A stretch of DNA of 64,000 nt. Origin: Brachybacterium huguangmaarense (GTDB taxonomy: Bacteria > Actinomycetota > Actinomycetes > Actinomycetales > Dermabacteraceae). The stretch spans positions 2,418,001 through 2,482,000 of the forward strand of contig NZ_CP107020.1 in assembly GCF_025725725.1 (NCBI RefSeq). Reading direction: 5' to 3'. The translations under genes and the position numbers were made by a program. The notes under the pieces were generated by a model that had not been told where the DNA came from, did no database searches, and saw only the letters and a program-made list of their open reading frames with translations. Positions 39,011 to 47,883 of this stretch are shown piece by piece (positions within the stretch are counted from its first letter, which is position 1; every line of letters starts with the position of its first letter).

Positions 39011-39064
39011 GGGTCAGGCCGGCTGAGGGCACGCCGGCCGACGGTCACGCCGGCCGACGGTCAC
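39002..39064. repeat. 16-bp tandem repeat across two convergent stop codons
   Basis: Four copies of a GCCGGC-YGA-SGG unit (39002-39017, 39018-39032 with one base lost, 39033-39048, 39049-39064) span the tam stop and the end of the convergent gene. The first two read GCTGAGGG and the last two GCCGACGG. The YGASGG core recalls the 8-bp units after leuA. Confidence 0.85.
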
Positions 39065-39687
39065 GCCAGCGGCACGCGCGCGAGCACCTCGTGCAGCGGG
39101 CCGGCCGAGCGTCCCTGCCCCAGATGCGAGGCGACCACCTCGATCTCCTCGGCGGTCCAGGCCGGGCCCCGGTACACCGACAGGGCATGCACGGTGCGCC
39201 GGAGAATCGCGGCCACGGGATCGGCGGCCCGCTCCCGGTGCGTGCCCCGGCGCCGCCGGGTCTGCGGCGCCCGTGCGGAGACTCGGGCGACCGTGAGGTG
39301 TGCACGGTGGCGGTCGCGCGCCGACCCACCGGGCCCGTCCGATGCGTCCGGTCCGTCCCGCGGCTCGAGCAGCGGCTCGCCCAGGAGGCGCTCGAGGGCC
39401 GGGACCTCGCCGCCGACGCCGATCCACAGCGTGCGGCGCCCGAACTCGCCCGCCCCCGCCAGGTGCAGCTCGAGGGGATCGTGCCGGGCCGCGATGCCGC
39501 TCAGATGCGCGACCACGTCGTCGAGGGCGCCGTCGGGCACGGCGGGGGCGAAGGCGAGCGTCAGATGCCACTGACCGGGATCGCCCCAGCGCAGCGTCAG
39601 GCCCTCGGCCCGCCGGATCGGCTCGAGCACGCCGTCCAGGTGGGCGAGCGCCTCGCGCGGGGGCCGGATCGCCGCGAAGAGTCTCAT
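39061..39687 (-). CDS. thpR: RNA 2',3'-cyclic phosphodiesterase (2H family, ThpR/LigT)
   Basis: The 208-residue product has both 2H motifs, His41-x-Thr43 (HLTLAF) and His129-x-Thr131 (HLTVAR), at the expected spacing. The enzyme opens 2',3'-cyclic phosphate ends on RNA. CAGGAT lies 7 nt before the ATG with no ribosome site, so the mRNA may be leaderless. It is divergent from recO across 50 bp. The stop codon lies in the 16-bp tandem repeat. Confidence 0.88.
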   Translation of the reverse strand: MRLFAAIRPPREALAHLDGVLEPIRRAEGLTLRWGDPGQWHLTLAFAPAVPDGALDDVVAHLSGIAARHDPLELHLAGAGEFGRRTLWIGVGGEVPALERLLGEPLLEPRDGPDASDGPGGSARDRHRAHLTVARVSARAPQTRRRRGTHRERAADPVAAILRRTVHALSVYRGPAWTAEEIEVVASHLGQGRSAGPLHEVLARVPLA

Positions 39688-39737
39688 GCCTCAGATCCTG
39701 CCGTTCGTCGGCCCTCGGCGGTAGATTCGCGACCATC

Positions 39738-40469
39738 ATGCAGAAGCTCTATCGGGACGACGCGATCGTCCTGCGCACCCATCCGCTCGGGGAGGCCGAC
39801 CGCATCATCACGCTGCTGACCCGCCGTCACGGCAAGGTGCGGGCGGTCGCCAAGGGCGTGCGGCGCACGGGCAGCCGCTTCGGCGCGCGCCTCGAGCCCT
39901 TCGGCCTCGTCGACGTGCAGCTGCACACCGGCAAGAGCCTGCACACCGTCACCCAGGTGGTCACGATCGAGTCGTTCGCCGAGGGCATCAGCGGCGACTA
40001 CGGCCGCTACACCGCAGCCTCGGCGATGCTCGAGACCACCGACCGGCTCACCGACGACGTCGTCGACCCCAACGCCCGCCAGTTCCTGCTGCTCGTCGGG
40101 GCCATGCGCACCGCCGCCGCGGGCCGCATCCCCGCGCCGCTCGTGCTCGACGCCTTCCTGTTGCGCACCCTCGCCTACGCCGGCTGGGCCCCCGAGCTGC
40201 GCACGTGCGCGACCTGCGGCGCCGACGGCCCCCACCACGCCTTCGACGTGGCCGCGGGCGGCCTGGTCTGCTCGGCGTGCCGGCGCCCCGGAGCCGTCGC
40301 CGTCCGCCAGGCCGCCGTCGAGCACATGATCTTCCTGCTCGCGGGCGACTGGGACGCCGCCCTCGGCGCGGACGGCACCATCCAACTCGAGGCGAGCCGG
40401 CTCATCGCCGACTCCGTCACCTGGAACCTCGAGCGCTCGGTCCGCTCGCTGCACTACGTCGAGCGCTGA
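39738..40469 (+). CDS. recO: DNA repair protein RecO
   Basis: The 243-residue product has an N-terminal OB fold (LYRDDAIVLRTHPLGEADRIITLLTRRHGKVRAVAKGVRRTGSR), a helical middle and a zinc site CATCG..CSAC. RecO loads RecA with RecF and RecR at gaps. TAGATT lies 10 nt before the ATG, so the leader is very short. It precedes uppS, as usual in actinobacteria. Confidence 0.93.
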   Translation: MQKLYRDDAIVLRTHPLGEADRIITLLTRRHGKVRAVAKGVRRTGSRFGARLEPFGLVDVQLHTGKSLHTVTQVVTIESFAEGISGDYGRYTAASAMLETTDRLTDDVVDPNARQFLLLVGAMRTAAAGRIPAPLVLDAFLLRTLAYAGWAPELRTCATCGADGPHHAFDVAAGGLVCSACRRPGAVAVRQAAVEHMIFLLAGDWDAALGADGTIQLEASRLIADSVTWNLERSVRSLHYVER

Positions 40470-40598
40470 GCGGGCCGACCGGGGATCTGCGCCGCTCCTC
40501 CACGAACCGGTCACCTCCGCCGGTCCTCGCGTCACCTACCCTGGGGCGAGCGCCCGATCCCCGTCGCTCCCCTCCTCCTCCTCTGCGAAGGACCCCGC

Positions 40599-41402
40599 AT
40601 GACGCCTGCCCGCTCGTCGTACTCCGAGCCGTTCGAGCATCCGAGCGGGGCGCGGCCGCCGCAGCTCCCCGCCCCCGTGATCCCGCGGCACGTCGCGGTC
40701 GTCATGGACGGCAACGGCCGCTGGGCCAACCAGCGGGGGCTGCCGCGCACGGCGGGGCACGAGGCGGGGGAGGCGGCCCTCCTGGACGTCGTCGCGGGGG
40801 CCCTCCAGATCGGCGTCACCCATCTGTCGGCCTATGCCTTCTCGACGGAGAACTGGAAGCGCTCCCCGGAGGAGGTCCGCTTCCTGATGGGCTTCTCGCG
40901 CTCGGTCCTGCGCCGCCAGCGCGACACCCTGCACGCGTGGGGCGTGCGGATCGTCTGGATCGGACGCGAGCAGCGCCTGTGGGGCTCGGTCATCCGCGAG
41001 CTGCGCGAGGCCGAGGAGCTCACGCGGCACAACACCCGGATGACCCTGTACATGTGCGTCAACCACGGCGGCCGCGCGGAGATCGTCGACGCCGTCCGCG
41101 AGATCGCCCAGGAGGCGCGCGACGGACGGCTCAGTCCGCGCTCGATCACCGAGAAGAGCCTCGGTCGCCGCCTCGGCGACCCTGACATGCCCGACGTCGA
41201 CCTGTTCCTGCGCACGAGCGGGGAGCAGCGCACCTCGAACTTCCTGCTGTGGCACGCCGCCTACGCCGAGCTCGTGTTCGTGACCGAGCTGTGGCCCGAC
41301 GTCGACCGGCGGGTGCTGTGGCGCGCGATCACCGAGTACGCGCGCCGCGACCGCCGCTACGGCGGGGCTATCGACGCTCCGGAGCCGGCTCCGACGGCCT
41401 GA
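40599..41402 (+). CDS. uppS: isoprenyl (di-trans,poly-cis-decaprenyl/undecaprenyl) diphosphate synthase
   Basis: The 267-residue cis-prenyltransferase has the catalytic MDGNGRWA (Asp37), the FSTENWKR motif and [26 protein letters not shown]. It makes the polyprenyl carrier for cell-wall synthesis. The start at 40599 has GAAGGA upstream. Its last 35 bp overlap the end of the convergent dedA gene, leaving no room for a terminator between them. Confidence 0.95.
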   Translation: MTPARSSYSEPFEHPSGARPPQLPAPVIPRHVAVVMDGNGRWANQRGLPRTAGHEAGEAALLDVVAGALQIGVTHLSAYAFSTENWKRSPEEVRFLMGFSRSVLRRQRDTLHAWGVRIVWIGREQRLWGSVIRELREAEELTRHNTRMTLYMCVNHGGRAEIVDAVREIAQEARDGRLSPRSITEKSLGRRLGDPDMPDVDLFLRTSGEQRTSNFLLWHAAYAELVFVTELWPDVDRRVLWRAITEYARRDRRYGGAIDAPEPAPTA

Positions 41403-41931
41403 CCGGCGTTTCGTCGATCGTCTCCGTGTCGATCGTCTCCGTGTCGACCGGCGTCTCGCGGGCGGCGCGGCGCCGGCGCCGGCGCCGGTGCACGAGCACG
41501 GCGACCACGATCGCCGCGACGATCACGAGCAGGGCGACGGCCGCCCAGGGGCTCGTCAGGAACAGCTCGACCCACAGGGCGACGGCCGCGAGCCCGATCG
41601 TCGCGTAGATGCACGCCCACACGAAGCCGCCGACGACGAGGGCCGGCAGGTAGCGCACGAGGGGCATCCGGGTGAGTCCGGCGGCGGCGTTCGCGGCGGT
41701 CTGGAAGCCGACGGTCAGGAAGCTCGCGGCGACCACCGGGGCGCCCCAGCGCTGGACGAGCCCGATCGCGCGCGCGACCCGCGGGGCGTCGAGCAGCTCG
41801 GCGACCCGGCCGCGGTGGGCCAGCCGGTGGGCGGCGCGCCCGAGGGCGTACGTGCCGCCCGCGCGGCACAGCACGATCACCCAGAGCACGCCGATCGACG
41901 GCACCAGGGGCAGCTCGCGGATCCAGTCCAC
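41368..41931 (-). CDS. DedA/SNARE-associated-like membrane protein
   Basis: The 187-residue product has the typical [18 protein letters not shown] motif, [45 protein letters not shown] and two further helices. A charged tail has a [11 protein letters not shown] repeat. DedA proteins act in lipid-carrier and membrane homeostasis. The GTG at 41931 lies 7 bp after the zur stop, so it ends the zinc operon. Its end overlaps uppS by 35 bp. DedA length is usually about 200, so it is slightly short at the N-terminus. Confidence 0.75.
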   Translation of the reverse strand: MDWIRELPLVPSIGVLWVIVLCRAGGTYALGRAAHRLAHRGRVAELLDAPRVARAIGLVQRWGAPVVAASFLTVGFQTAANAAAGLTRMPLVRYLPALVVGGFVWACIYATIGLAAVALWVELFLTSPWAAVALLVIVAAIVVAVLVHRRRRRRRAARETPVDTETIDTETIDETPVRPSEPAPERR

Positions 41932-41938
41932 GCCGGGC

Positions 41939-42361
41939 TCACGAGGCCTGGTCGGCGTGGTCGGGGCACAGCCCGAAGATCTCCATCGTGTGGTGGACGT
42001 CGGCGAAGCCGTGCTGGGAGGCGATCCGGCGCGTCCACTCCTCCATCTCAGGGGCCTGGAACTCGACGGTCCTCCCGCACACGCGGCACACGAGGTGGTG
42101 GTGGTGCGTGTCGTCCTCGCACTGGCGGTAGATCGACTCGCCCTCGTCGGTGACCAGCACGTCCACCTGGCCGCTCTCGGCGAGGGACTGGAGGTTGCGG
42201 TACACGGTGGCCAGCCCGACCGACTCGCCGGACGCGCGCATCTGCTCGTGCAGCTGCTGGGCGCTGCGGAAGTCGCTCTCGTGACCGAGCGCCGCGAGGA
42301 TCGCGGTGCGCTGGCGCGTCGTGCGCTGCTTGGGGGAGGAGTCCATCCCTCGATTGTCCAC
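41939..42361 (-). CDS. zur: Fur-family zinc uptake regulator (Zur)
   Basis: The 140-residue product has a winged helix (RQRTAILAALGHESDFRSAQQLHEQMRASGESVGLATVYRNLQSLAESGQVD), the HHHHLVCRVCG metal/zinc site and a terminal CPDH in place of the second CxxC. Its place within znuACB and the Zur box upstream of znuA argue for zinc rather than iron sensing. The start is GTG at 42361; an ATG five codons later is also possible. Confidence 0.85.
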   Translation of the reverse strand: MDNRGMDSSPKQRTTRQRTAILAALGHESDFRSAQQLHEQMRASGESVGLATVYRNLQSLAESGQVDVLVTDEGESIYRQCEDDTHHHHLVCRVCGRTVEFQAPEMEEWTRRIASQHGFADVHHTMEIFGLCPDHADQAS

Positions 42362-42388
42362 GATCCGGCCCCCTCGGCGCTGTGAGCC

Positions 42389-43363
42389 TCAGCGCGTCCG
42401 CACCCGGGCGGCGTCGAGCGGGCCGTGCCGGTCCGCGCCGTCGGCGCCGTCGGCGCCGTTCGCGGCGTCAGTGCCCTCCGCCTCGTCCGTCGCCTCGGCC
42501 GCGACGGCACGGCCCGAGCCCACGTGCTCGCGGATCGCCCGGACGACGAGCCCGATCGCGTAGATCGCGATCGCGATGAGCACGATGACGCCGCCGGGCG
42601 GGAGGTCCACGTAGGCCGTGAGCACCAGGCCGCCGAAACTGCACACGACGCCGATCCCCATCGCCGTGCGCATGGTGCGCGTGAAGCCGACGACCATCGT
42701 CTGCGCGGCCGCGACCGGCACGATCATCAGCGCCGAGACCATGAGGGCGCCGATGATGCGCATCGCGAGGGTCACGGTGAGGGCGGCGATGAGCGCGATG
42801 AGCACGTTGACGGCGCGGACCGGGAGGCCCGAGGCGCGCGCGAACTCCTCGTCGCTCGTGACGGCGTACAGCAGGCGCGAGAGCCCGAGCCCGACCGCGA
42901 GCACGATGACGGCCAGCACCACGGAGATGACGAGATCGGTCCCGGTCACGGTCGCGAGCGAGCCGAACAGGTAGCCCATCAGGCTCGTCGAGGTGCCGCC
43001 GGCGAGCTGGATGATGACGACGCCGCCCGCGATGCCGCCGTAGAACAGGATCGCCATCGCGACGTCGCGGCTCGTGTGCCCGACCTCCCGCACGAACTCG
43101 ATGAGCAGGGCGCCGATCACGGAGGCGATGAGCGCGCCGGGGACCGCGAGCAGGTCGTTCGGGTCGGTCTGCAGCCACGCCCCCACGAGCCAGCCGATCG
43201 CGACGCCCGTGAGCGAGACGTGGCCGAGGCCGTCGCCGAGCAGCGAGAGCCGCTTCTGCACGAGGTAGGTGCCGACGATGGGCGCGGTGAGGCCCATCAG
43301 CACCGCGATGATGAGCGGGTAGCGCATGATCTCCGAGGTCAGGAGATCCCAGGGGGTGATCAC
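42389..43363 (-). CDS. znuB: zinc ABC transporter permease ZnuB
   Basis: The 324-residue product has about eight hydrophobic segments of the ABC-3 family (VQKRLSLLGDGLGHVSLTGVAIG, SDEEFARASGLPVRAVN, MIVPVAAAQTM). I choose the GTG at 43363, which makes a GTGA overlap with the znuC stop; an ATG at 43387 lies deeper in znuC. The tail has GADGADGAD repeats. It carries zinc or manganese across the membrane with ZnuC as ATPase. Confidence 0.9.
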   Translation of the reverse strand: MITPWDLLTSEIMRYPLIIAVLMGLTAPIVGTYLVQKRLSLLGDGLGHVSLTGVAIGWLVGAWLQTDPNDLLAVPGALIASVIGALLIEFVREVGHTSRDVAMAILFYGGIAGGVVIIQLAGGTSTSLMGYLFGSLATVTGTDLVISVVLAVIVLAVGLGLSRLLYAVTSDEEFARASGLPVRAVNVLIALIAALTVTLAMRIIGALMVSALMIVPVAAAQTMVVGFTRTMRTAMGIGVVCSFGGLVLTAYVDLPPGGVIVLIAIAIYAIGLVVRAIREHVGSGRAVAAEATDEAEGTDAANGADGADGADRHGPLDAARVRTR

Positions 43364-44124
43364 GGCTGCAGCTCCTGTCCCAGGCACTGGTCGACGGCGA
43401 AGGCGTGGTCGTGGCCGGGGTCGATGAGGGGGCGGTCGGCGGGATGGCCGTCGTGGACCACGCGCCCGTGGTCGAGCACGATCGCACGCGTGAGGTGCTC
43501 GCTCAGCGCGCCGAGCTCGTGGAGCACGACGAGCACGGTCGTGCCGCGCTGCTGGAGGCGCGAGAGCAGGGTCGCGAGGGTGCGCTGGGTGGCCATGTCC
43601 ACGCCCGAGAAGGGCTCGTCGAGCACGAGCAGCTCGGGACGGCGCACGAGGGCGCGCGCGATCATGACGCGCTGGCGCTGGCCGCCCGACATCTGCGTCA
43701 CGGGGCGGTCGGCGAGCGCGGTGAGGCCGACGTCGGCCAGCAGGGCATGGATGCGCGGGTCGCGCCCGCTCGCGAACCAGCGGCGCGCGGTGAGCAGGCC
43801 CGTCGCGACCGTCTCGCGCGCGGTCGCGGGGATCGAGCTCGCCTCCGCGGAGAACTGGGGCACGTAGCCGAGCCGGTCGTGCACGGCCCGATCGGCGACG
43901 GGGCGCCCGAACAGGGAGACCGAGCCGCGCCGGGTCGGCACGATCCCCACGATCGTGCGCAGCAGGGTGGACTTGCCCGAGCCGTTGGCGCCGAGCAAGC
44001 CGACCATCTCGCCCGCCTCGATCCGCACGGACACGTCGCGCAGCACCGGGGTGACCCCGAGGGTGACGTCCGCGTCGCGGACCGCGATCACCGCGGTGTC
44101 AGGGCTGTCCTCGCTCACTGCCAT
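43360..44124 (-). CDS. znuC: zinc ABC transporter ATP-binding protein ZnuC
   Basis: The 254-residue product has Walker A GANGSGKST, a Q-loop YVPQF, the signature MSGGQRQR, Walker B LLVLDEPFSGVD and the switch VLHE. It belongs to the Mn/Zn importer ATPase group. Its start overlaps the znuA stop by 10 bp. Confidence 0.92.
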   Translation of the reverse strand: MAVSEDSPDTAVIAVRDADVTLGVTPVLRDVSVRIEAGEMVGLLGANGSGKSTLLRTIVGIVPTRRGSVSLFGRPVADRAVHDRLGYVPQFSAEASSIPATARETVATGLLTARRWFASGRDPRIHALLADVGLTALADRPVTQMSGGQRQRVMIARALVRRPELLVLDEPFSGVDMATQRTLATLLSRLQQRGTTVLVVLHELGALSEHLTRAIVLDHGRVVHDGHPADRPLIDPGHDHAFAVDQCLGQELQP

Positions 44125-45143
44125 GAGGCGATGAGCTTGTCGGCGTCGGCTCGCATCACGTCAGCGTAGTCGGCGTCGGGATCGAGCTGGGTCTCGAGGT
44201 TGTCGAGCGCCTCGGAGGCCACGCCCACGCGGTCGGCGAGGGTCTGGGCGACCTTGGGGGAGGCGCTCTCCTCGAAGAACACGGTCGTCACGTGCTTCTC
44301 GTCGATCAGGCGCTGGAGCTCGAGGAGCCGCTGCGGGGACGGCTCGACCTCGGGGTCGATGCCGGTGATGCCGATCTGCTCGAGGCCGTAGCGGCGGGCG
44401 AGGTAGGCGAAGGCGGCGTGGCCCGTGACGAACACCTTGGGCCCCGTGACCGCGCCGTAGGCCGTCGCCAGCTCGGCGTCGAGGTCCATCAGGGTGCTCG
44501 CCGCGGACTCGGCGGCGTCGGCGAACGCGGTCGAGCCGCCCTCGACGGCCGCGTCGAGCCGCGCGCCGAGCTCGCGGGCGACGGCCGCGAGCAGGCTCGG
44601 GTCGTTCCAGAAGTGGGGGTCGTACGCGCCGTGGTCGTGTGCATGATCGCCGTCGTGCTCGTCGTGCTCGTCGTGCTCGCCGCCGCCGTCGGACGCCGTC
44701 TCCTCGCCGTCCTCGCCGGTGTCGGTCGCGGGCAGGAGGTCGACGACCGTGGAGACGTCGAGCACGGTGCCCTCGAGCGACCTCGAGTCGATCACGTCGT
44801 CGAGCACGGGCTGGAAGCCGGGGATCTGGATGATCACGTCGGCCTCCTGGATCTGCGCCGTCTGCGCGACCGACAGCTCGATGTCGTGGGGCTCCTGGCC
44901 CGGCTTGGCGAGGCTGACCACCTCGGCGGCGTCGCCCGCGACGAGCTGGGCCATGTACTGCACCCCGTAGCAGCCCACGATCACGGTGGGTCTGCCCGAG
45001 CCGCCGCCGCTCGAGGTGCCGCACGCGGCGAGGGCGAGGCCGAGGGCGGACAGGCCGCCCGCCTGCAGCAGGGCACGGCGGCCCACGCGTGCGGGGGCCG
45101 GGGCGCGGGACGGGCGGCGGTCCGAGACGTGATCTGCATGCAT
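44115..45143 (-). CDS. znuA: zinc-binding lipoprotein ZnuA
   Basis: The 342-residue product starts with a signal of Tat-like form (GRRALLQAGG) and a lipobox LALAAC with Cys41. It has the His/Asp-rich metal loop (HDEHDEHDGDHAHDH, about 175-190) followed by DPHFWND, GHAAFAYLARRYGL and FFEESASPK. It captures zinc outside the membrane for ZnuBC. I choose the ATG at 45143, where a Zur box ends at the first base and GAAAAT lies 7 nt upstream, so the mRNA is probably leaderless; an ATG three codons upstream lies inside the box. Confidence 0.92.
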   Translation of the reverse strand: MHADHVSDRRPSRAPAPARVGRRALLQAGGLSALGLALAACGTSSGGGSGRPTVIVGCYGVQYMAQLVAGDAAEVVSLAKPGQEPHDIELSVAQTAQIQEADVIIQIPGFQPVLDDVIDSRSLEGTVLDVSTVVDLLPATDTGEDGEETASDGGGEHDEHDEHDGDHAHDHGAYDPHFWNDPSLLAAVARELGARLDAAVEGGSTAFADAAESAASTLMDLDAELATAYGAVTGPKVFVTGHAAFAYLARRYGLEQIGITGIDPEVEPSPQRLLELQRLIDEKHVTTVFFEESASPKVAQTLADRVGVASEALDNLETQLDPDADYADVMRADADKLIASWQ

Positions 45144-45157
45144 GACAATCATTTTCA
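45143..45157. promoter_or_regulatory. Zur box at the znuA promoter and start codon
   Basis: Read on the minus strand, TGAAAATGATTGTCA is a 7-1-7 inverted repeat with one mismatched pair. It agrees with actinobacterial Zur boxes (TGAxAATxATTxTCA). Its last base is the A of the znuA ATG. It lies 181 bp from glyS and more likely controls only znuA-znuC-znuB-zur-dedA. Confidence 0.88.
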
Positions 45158-45266
45158 AGAATTGTGCGTGGCCAGGGCAAATCCTCCTCGTGTGAACCTC
45201 GCAACGCCGCACCCGGCCGGCACGGCGCCGCCCGTCGTGCGCGGCGCATCGGGGCTGGCGCGCCGA

Positions 45267-45272
45267 TATGCT
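45267..45272 (+). promoter_or_regulatory. candidate -10 element for glyS
   Basis: TATGCT lies 65 bp before the glyS start. The leader that follows lacks the T-box TGGNACCGCG motif. Confidence 0.4.
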
Positions 45273-45337
45273 GGAGGTCGCGCCGGCCTCTCGTGGACCG
45301 CGCTCCGCCCGCATCTCGTCGATCTCAGGAGACCTCC

Positions 45338-46729
45338 GTGGCCAAGCCCGCCCCCTCCGCCCTGGACAACGTCATCGCGCTCGCCAAGAGGCGCGGATTC
45401 GTCTTCCCGGCCGGCGAGATCTACGGCGGCACCCGGTCGGCCTGGGACTACGGGCCGCTCGGCGTCGAGCTCAAGGAGAACATCCGCCGCCAGTGGTGGC
45501 GCACCTTCGTGCAGGGCCGCGAGGACATGGTGGGCCTCGACTCCTCGATCGTCCTGCCCAAGCGGGTGTGGGAGGCCTCGGGCCACGTCGCGACGTTCAC
45601 CGACCCGCTCGTGGAGTGCAAGAGCTGCCACAGCCGCTTCCGCGAGGACCACCTCATCGAGGCCTTCGAGGAGCGCAAGGGCCGGGCGCCGGAGGGCGGC
45701 CTCGCCGAGATCGCGTGCCCCAAGTGCGGCACGCGCGGACAGTTCACCGAGCCCCAGCAGTTCTCGGGGCTCATGAAGACCTACCTGGGCCCCGTGGACA
45801 CCGAGGCCGGGCTGCACTTCCTGCGCCCCGAGACGGCGCAGGGCATCTTCGTGAACTTCCTCAACGTCGTGAACGCCGCCCGTCAGAAGCCGCCCTTCGG
45901 CATCGGGCAGGTCGGCAAGGCGTTCCGCAACGAGATCACGCCCGGCAACTTCATCTTCCGCACGCGCGAGTTCGAGCAGATGGAGATCGAGTTCTTCACG
46001 CCGCCCGCCGAGGCCTCCGCCTGGTTCGAGAACTGGGTCGAGGCGTGCTGGGACTGGTTCGTCGACCTCGGCATCGACCCCGCCCACATGCGCCGCTTCG
46101 AGGTGCCCGAGGACAAGCGCGCCCACTACTCCGACGGCACGATCGACATCGAGTACCGCTTCGGCTTCCAGGGCGCCGAGTGGGGCGAGCTGATGGGCAT
46201 CGCCAACCGCACCGACTTCGACCTGAACAGCCACACCGAGGCCTCGGGCACCAAGATGCAGTACTTCGACCAGGCCTCGGGGGAGCGCTACACGCCCTAC
46301 GTGATCGAGCCGTCCTTCGGCCTGACCCGGTCGATGATGGCGTTCCTCGTCGACGCGTACACCGAGGACGAGGCCCCCAACACCAAGGGCGGCGTCGACA
46401 AGCGGACCGTGCTGCGGCTCGACCCGCGCCTGGCGCCCGTCAAGGCCGCGGTGCTGCCCCTGTCCAAGAGCGAGGACCTCGTGCCGCGCGCCCAGGCGCT
46501 TGCCGCCGAGCTGCGCCAGCAGTGGAACGTCGAGGTCGACACGTCCCAGGCGATCGGGCGGCGCTATCGCCGTCAGGACGAGATCGGCACGCCATTCTGC
46601 GTCACGGTCGACTTCGACACCGCCGAGGACCAGGCCGTGACGATCCGCGAGCGCGACTCGATGACCCAGGAGCGGGTGGCGCTCGACCGCGTCGCCGGCT
46701 ACCTCGGGGAGCGCCTGCGGGGCGCCTGA
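45338..46729 (+). CDS. glyS: glycine--tRNA ligase, single-chain type
   Basis: The 463-residue class II synthetase has motif 1-3 regions ([65 protein letters not shown]) and a C-terminal anticodon-binding domain ([21 protein letters not shown]). [14 protein letters not shown] zinc insert is present. It charges tRNA-Gly. The GTG at 45338 has CAGGAG upstream. It ends 4 bp from the convergent monooxygenase gene. Confidence 0.96.
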   Translation: MAKPAPSALDNVIALAKRRGFVFPAGEIYGGTRSAWDYGPLGVELKENIRRQWWRTFVQGREDMVGLDSSIVLPKRVWEASGHVATFTDPLVECKSCHSRFREDHLIEAFEERKGRAPEGGLAEIACPKCGTRGQFTEPQQFSGLMKTYLGPVDTEAGLHFLRPETAQGIFVNFLNVVNAARQKPPFGIGQVGKAFRNEITPGNFIFRTREFEQMEIEFFTPPAEASAWFENWVEACWDWFVDLGIDPAHMRRFEVPEDKRAHYSDGTIDIEYRFGFQGAEWGELMGIANRTDFDLNSHTEASGTKMQYFDQASGERYTPYVIEPSFGLTRSMMAFLVDAYTEDEAPNTKGGVDKRTVLRLDPRLAPVKAAVLPLSKSEDLVPRAQALAAELRQQWNVEVDTSQAIGRRYRRQDEIGTPFCVTVDFDTAEDQAVTIRERDSMTQERVALDRVAGYLGERLRGA

Positions 46730-46733
46730 GCCC

Positions 46734-47810
46734 TCACGCGTCGCGCAGCAGCGGCGCGACCTCCTGCGCGAAGGTCGTCGCGATCCGGCGCACGAGCTCG
46801 AGCGGCCGATCCATCGGCAGGCAGATGATGAGCTCGTCGGCGGCCTGCAGGGCAACGTCCTCGGACAGCGTGCGCGCGACCTCCTCGGGGGCGTCGGCGT
46901 GCACGCGGCCGAACACGGCCGCCTGGCCGCCGATCTCGGTCACCTCGGCGCCCTCGCGGTGGGCCCGCTGGTTCCACGCGTCGTCCGTGATGATGCCGTC
47001 GAACGCCTCGAGGTCCGCGTCGTCGTGCACCGGCAGCGCGAGGCGTCCCACCGACACCCAGCCGTCGCCGTAGCCGGCGTCGCTCGAGGCCTGCCGGTAG
47101 ATGCGGATCAGCTCGGCCTGCAGCTCCTCGAAGGAGCGGCCCGAGCCGTCGTCGGGGTTCATCGTATTCAGGCGCAGGCCGAGGCCGAGCGCGCCGGCGA
47201 GCTCCGCGCTGCGCACGGTCGCGGCGCCGTAGGAGAGGCGGCCGCGCAGACCGGGGACCTGCGGCTGCACGCGCAGCGGGGTGCCCGGCTCGATCGTCTC
47301 GATGTGGGTGTCGGCCATCGCGACGGTCTCGCCCTCGAGGAACGACAGTAGATCGTGCAGGGTGCGGTCGACGTGCTCGCGGACCGTGCCGCGGGGCTCG
47401 CCGAAGGCACGCATGTTGACCGCGTCCTTGGCGGAGTATCCCGAGCTCACACCGATGCGCAGGCGCCCCTGCGTGAGCAGGTCGGTCGTGGCGATCTCCT
47501 CGGCCAGACGCCCGGCGTTCTCGAACCGCAGCGGGATCACCTGGGTGCCCAGCAGCAGGCGGCGCACGCGCTGGCCGGCGGCGGCGAGGAACGGCAGCGG
47601 GGCCGAGAGGAACGGCTGGAGGTGGCGGCTGCGCACGTACCCGGCCTCGTAGCCGAGGTCCTCGATCAGCTCGAACAGCGCGAGCCCGTCCTCGAGGCCG
47701 CGGGACGTCACGCGCCCGGGGAGGGACGTGATGCCGGTGTGCTCGACGAAGGTGAGGACGCCGAGCTGGAGCTCGCGTCCGGCGGGGCGGGGGGAGGTCT
47801 TCTCGGTCAT
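46734..47810 (-). CDS. luciferase-like (LLM class) flavin-dependent oxidoreductase, copy 1
   Basis: The 358-residue product is a bacterial luciferase-fold TIM barrel: GVLTFVEHTGI, YVRSRHLQPFLSAPLPFLAAAGQRV, PLRFENAGRLAEEIATTDLLTQGRLRIGVSSGY and a C-terminal flavin contact region. These enzymes use FMNH2 to oxidise varied substrates, unknown here. It has a close paralogue immediately upstream in transcription; the two share long identical blocks and form one operon. GGAG lies before the ATG. Confidence 0.85.
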   Translation of the reverse strand: MTEKTSPRPAGRELQLGVLTFVEHTGITSLPGRVTSRGLEDGLALFELIEDLGYEAGYVRSRHLQPFLSAPLPFLAAAGQRVRRLLLGTQVIPLRFENAGRLAEEIATTDLLTQGRLRIGVSSGYSAKDAVNMRAFGEPRGTVREHVDRTLHDLLSFLEGETVAMADTHIETIEPGTPLRVQPQVPGLRGRLSYGAATVRSAELAGALGLGLRLNTMNPDDGSGRSFEELQAELIRIYRQASSDAGYGDGWVSVGRLALPVHDDADLEAFDGIITDDAWNQRAHREGAEVTEIGGQAAVFGRVHADAPEEVARTLSEDVALQAADELIICLPMDRPLELVRRIATTFAQEVAPLLRDA

Positions 47811-47883
47811 CGGAGGCTCCTTCCGGGAAGGGCCGGCACGGACGTCGGACCGGCCGTCACGCCAGCGGCGCGAGATGTCCGCA

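Noticed and set aside
45144-45337. T-box or other riboswitch in the glyS leader
   Set aside because: No TGGNACCGCG T-box sequence or specifier loop is seen in the leader.
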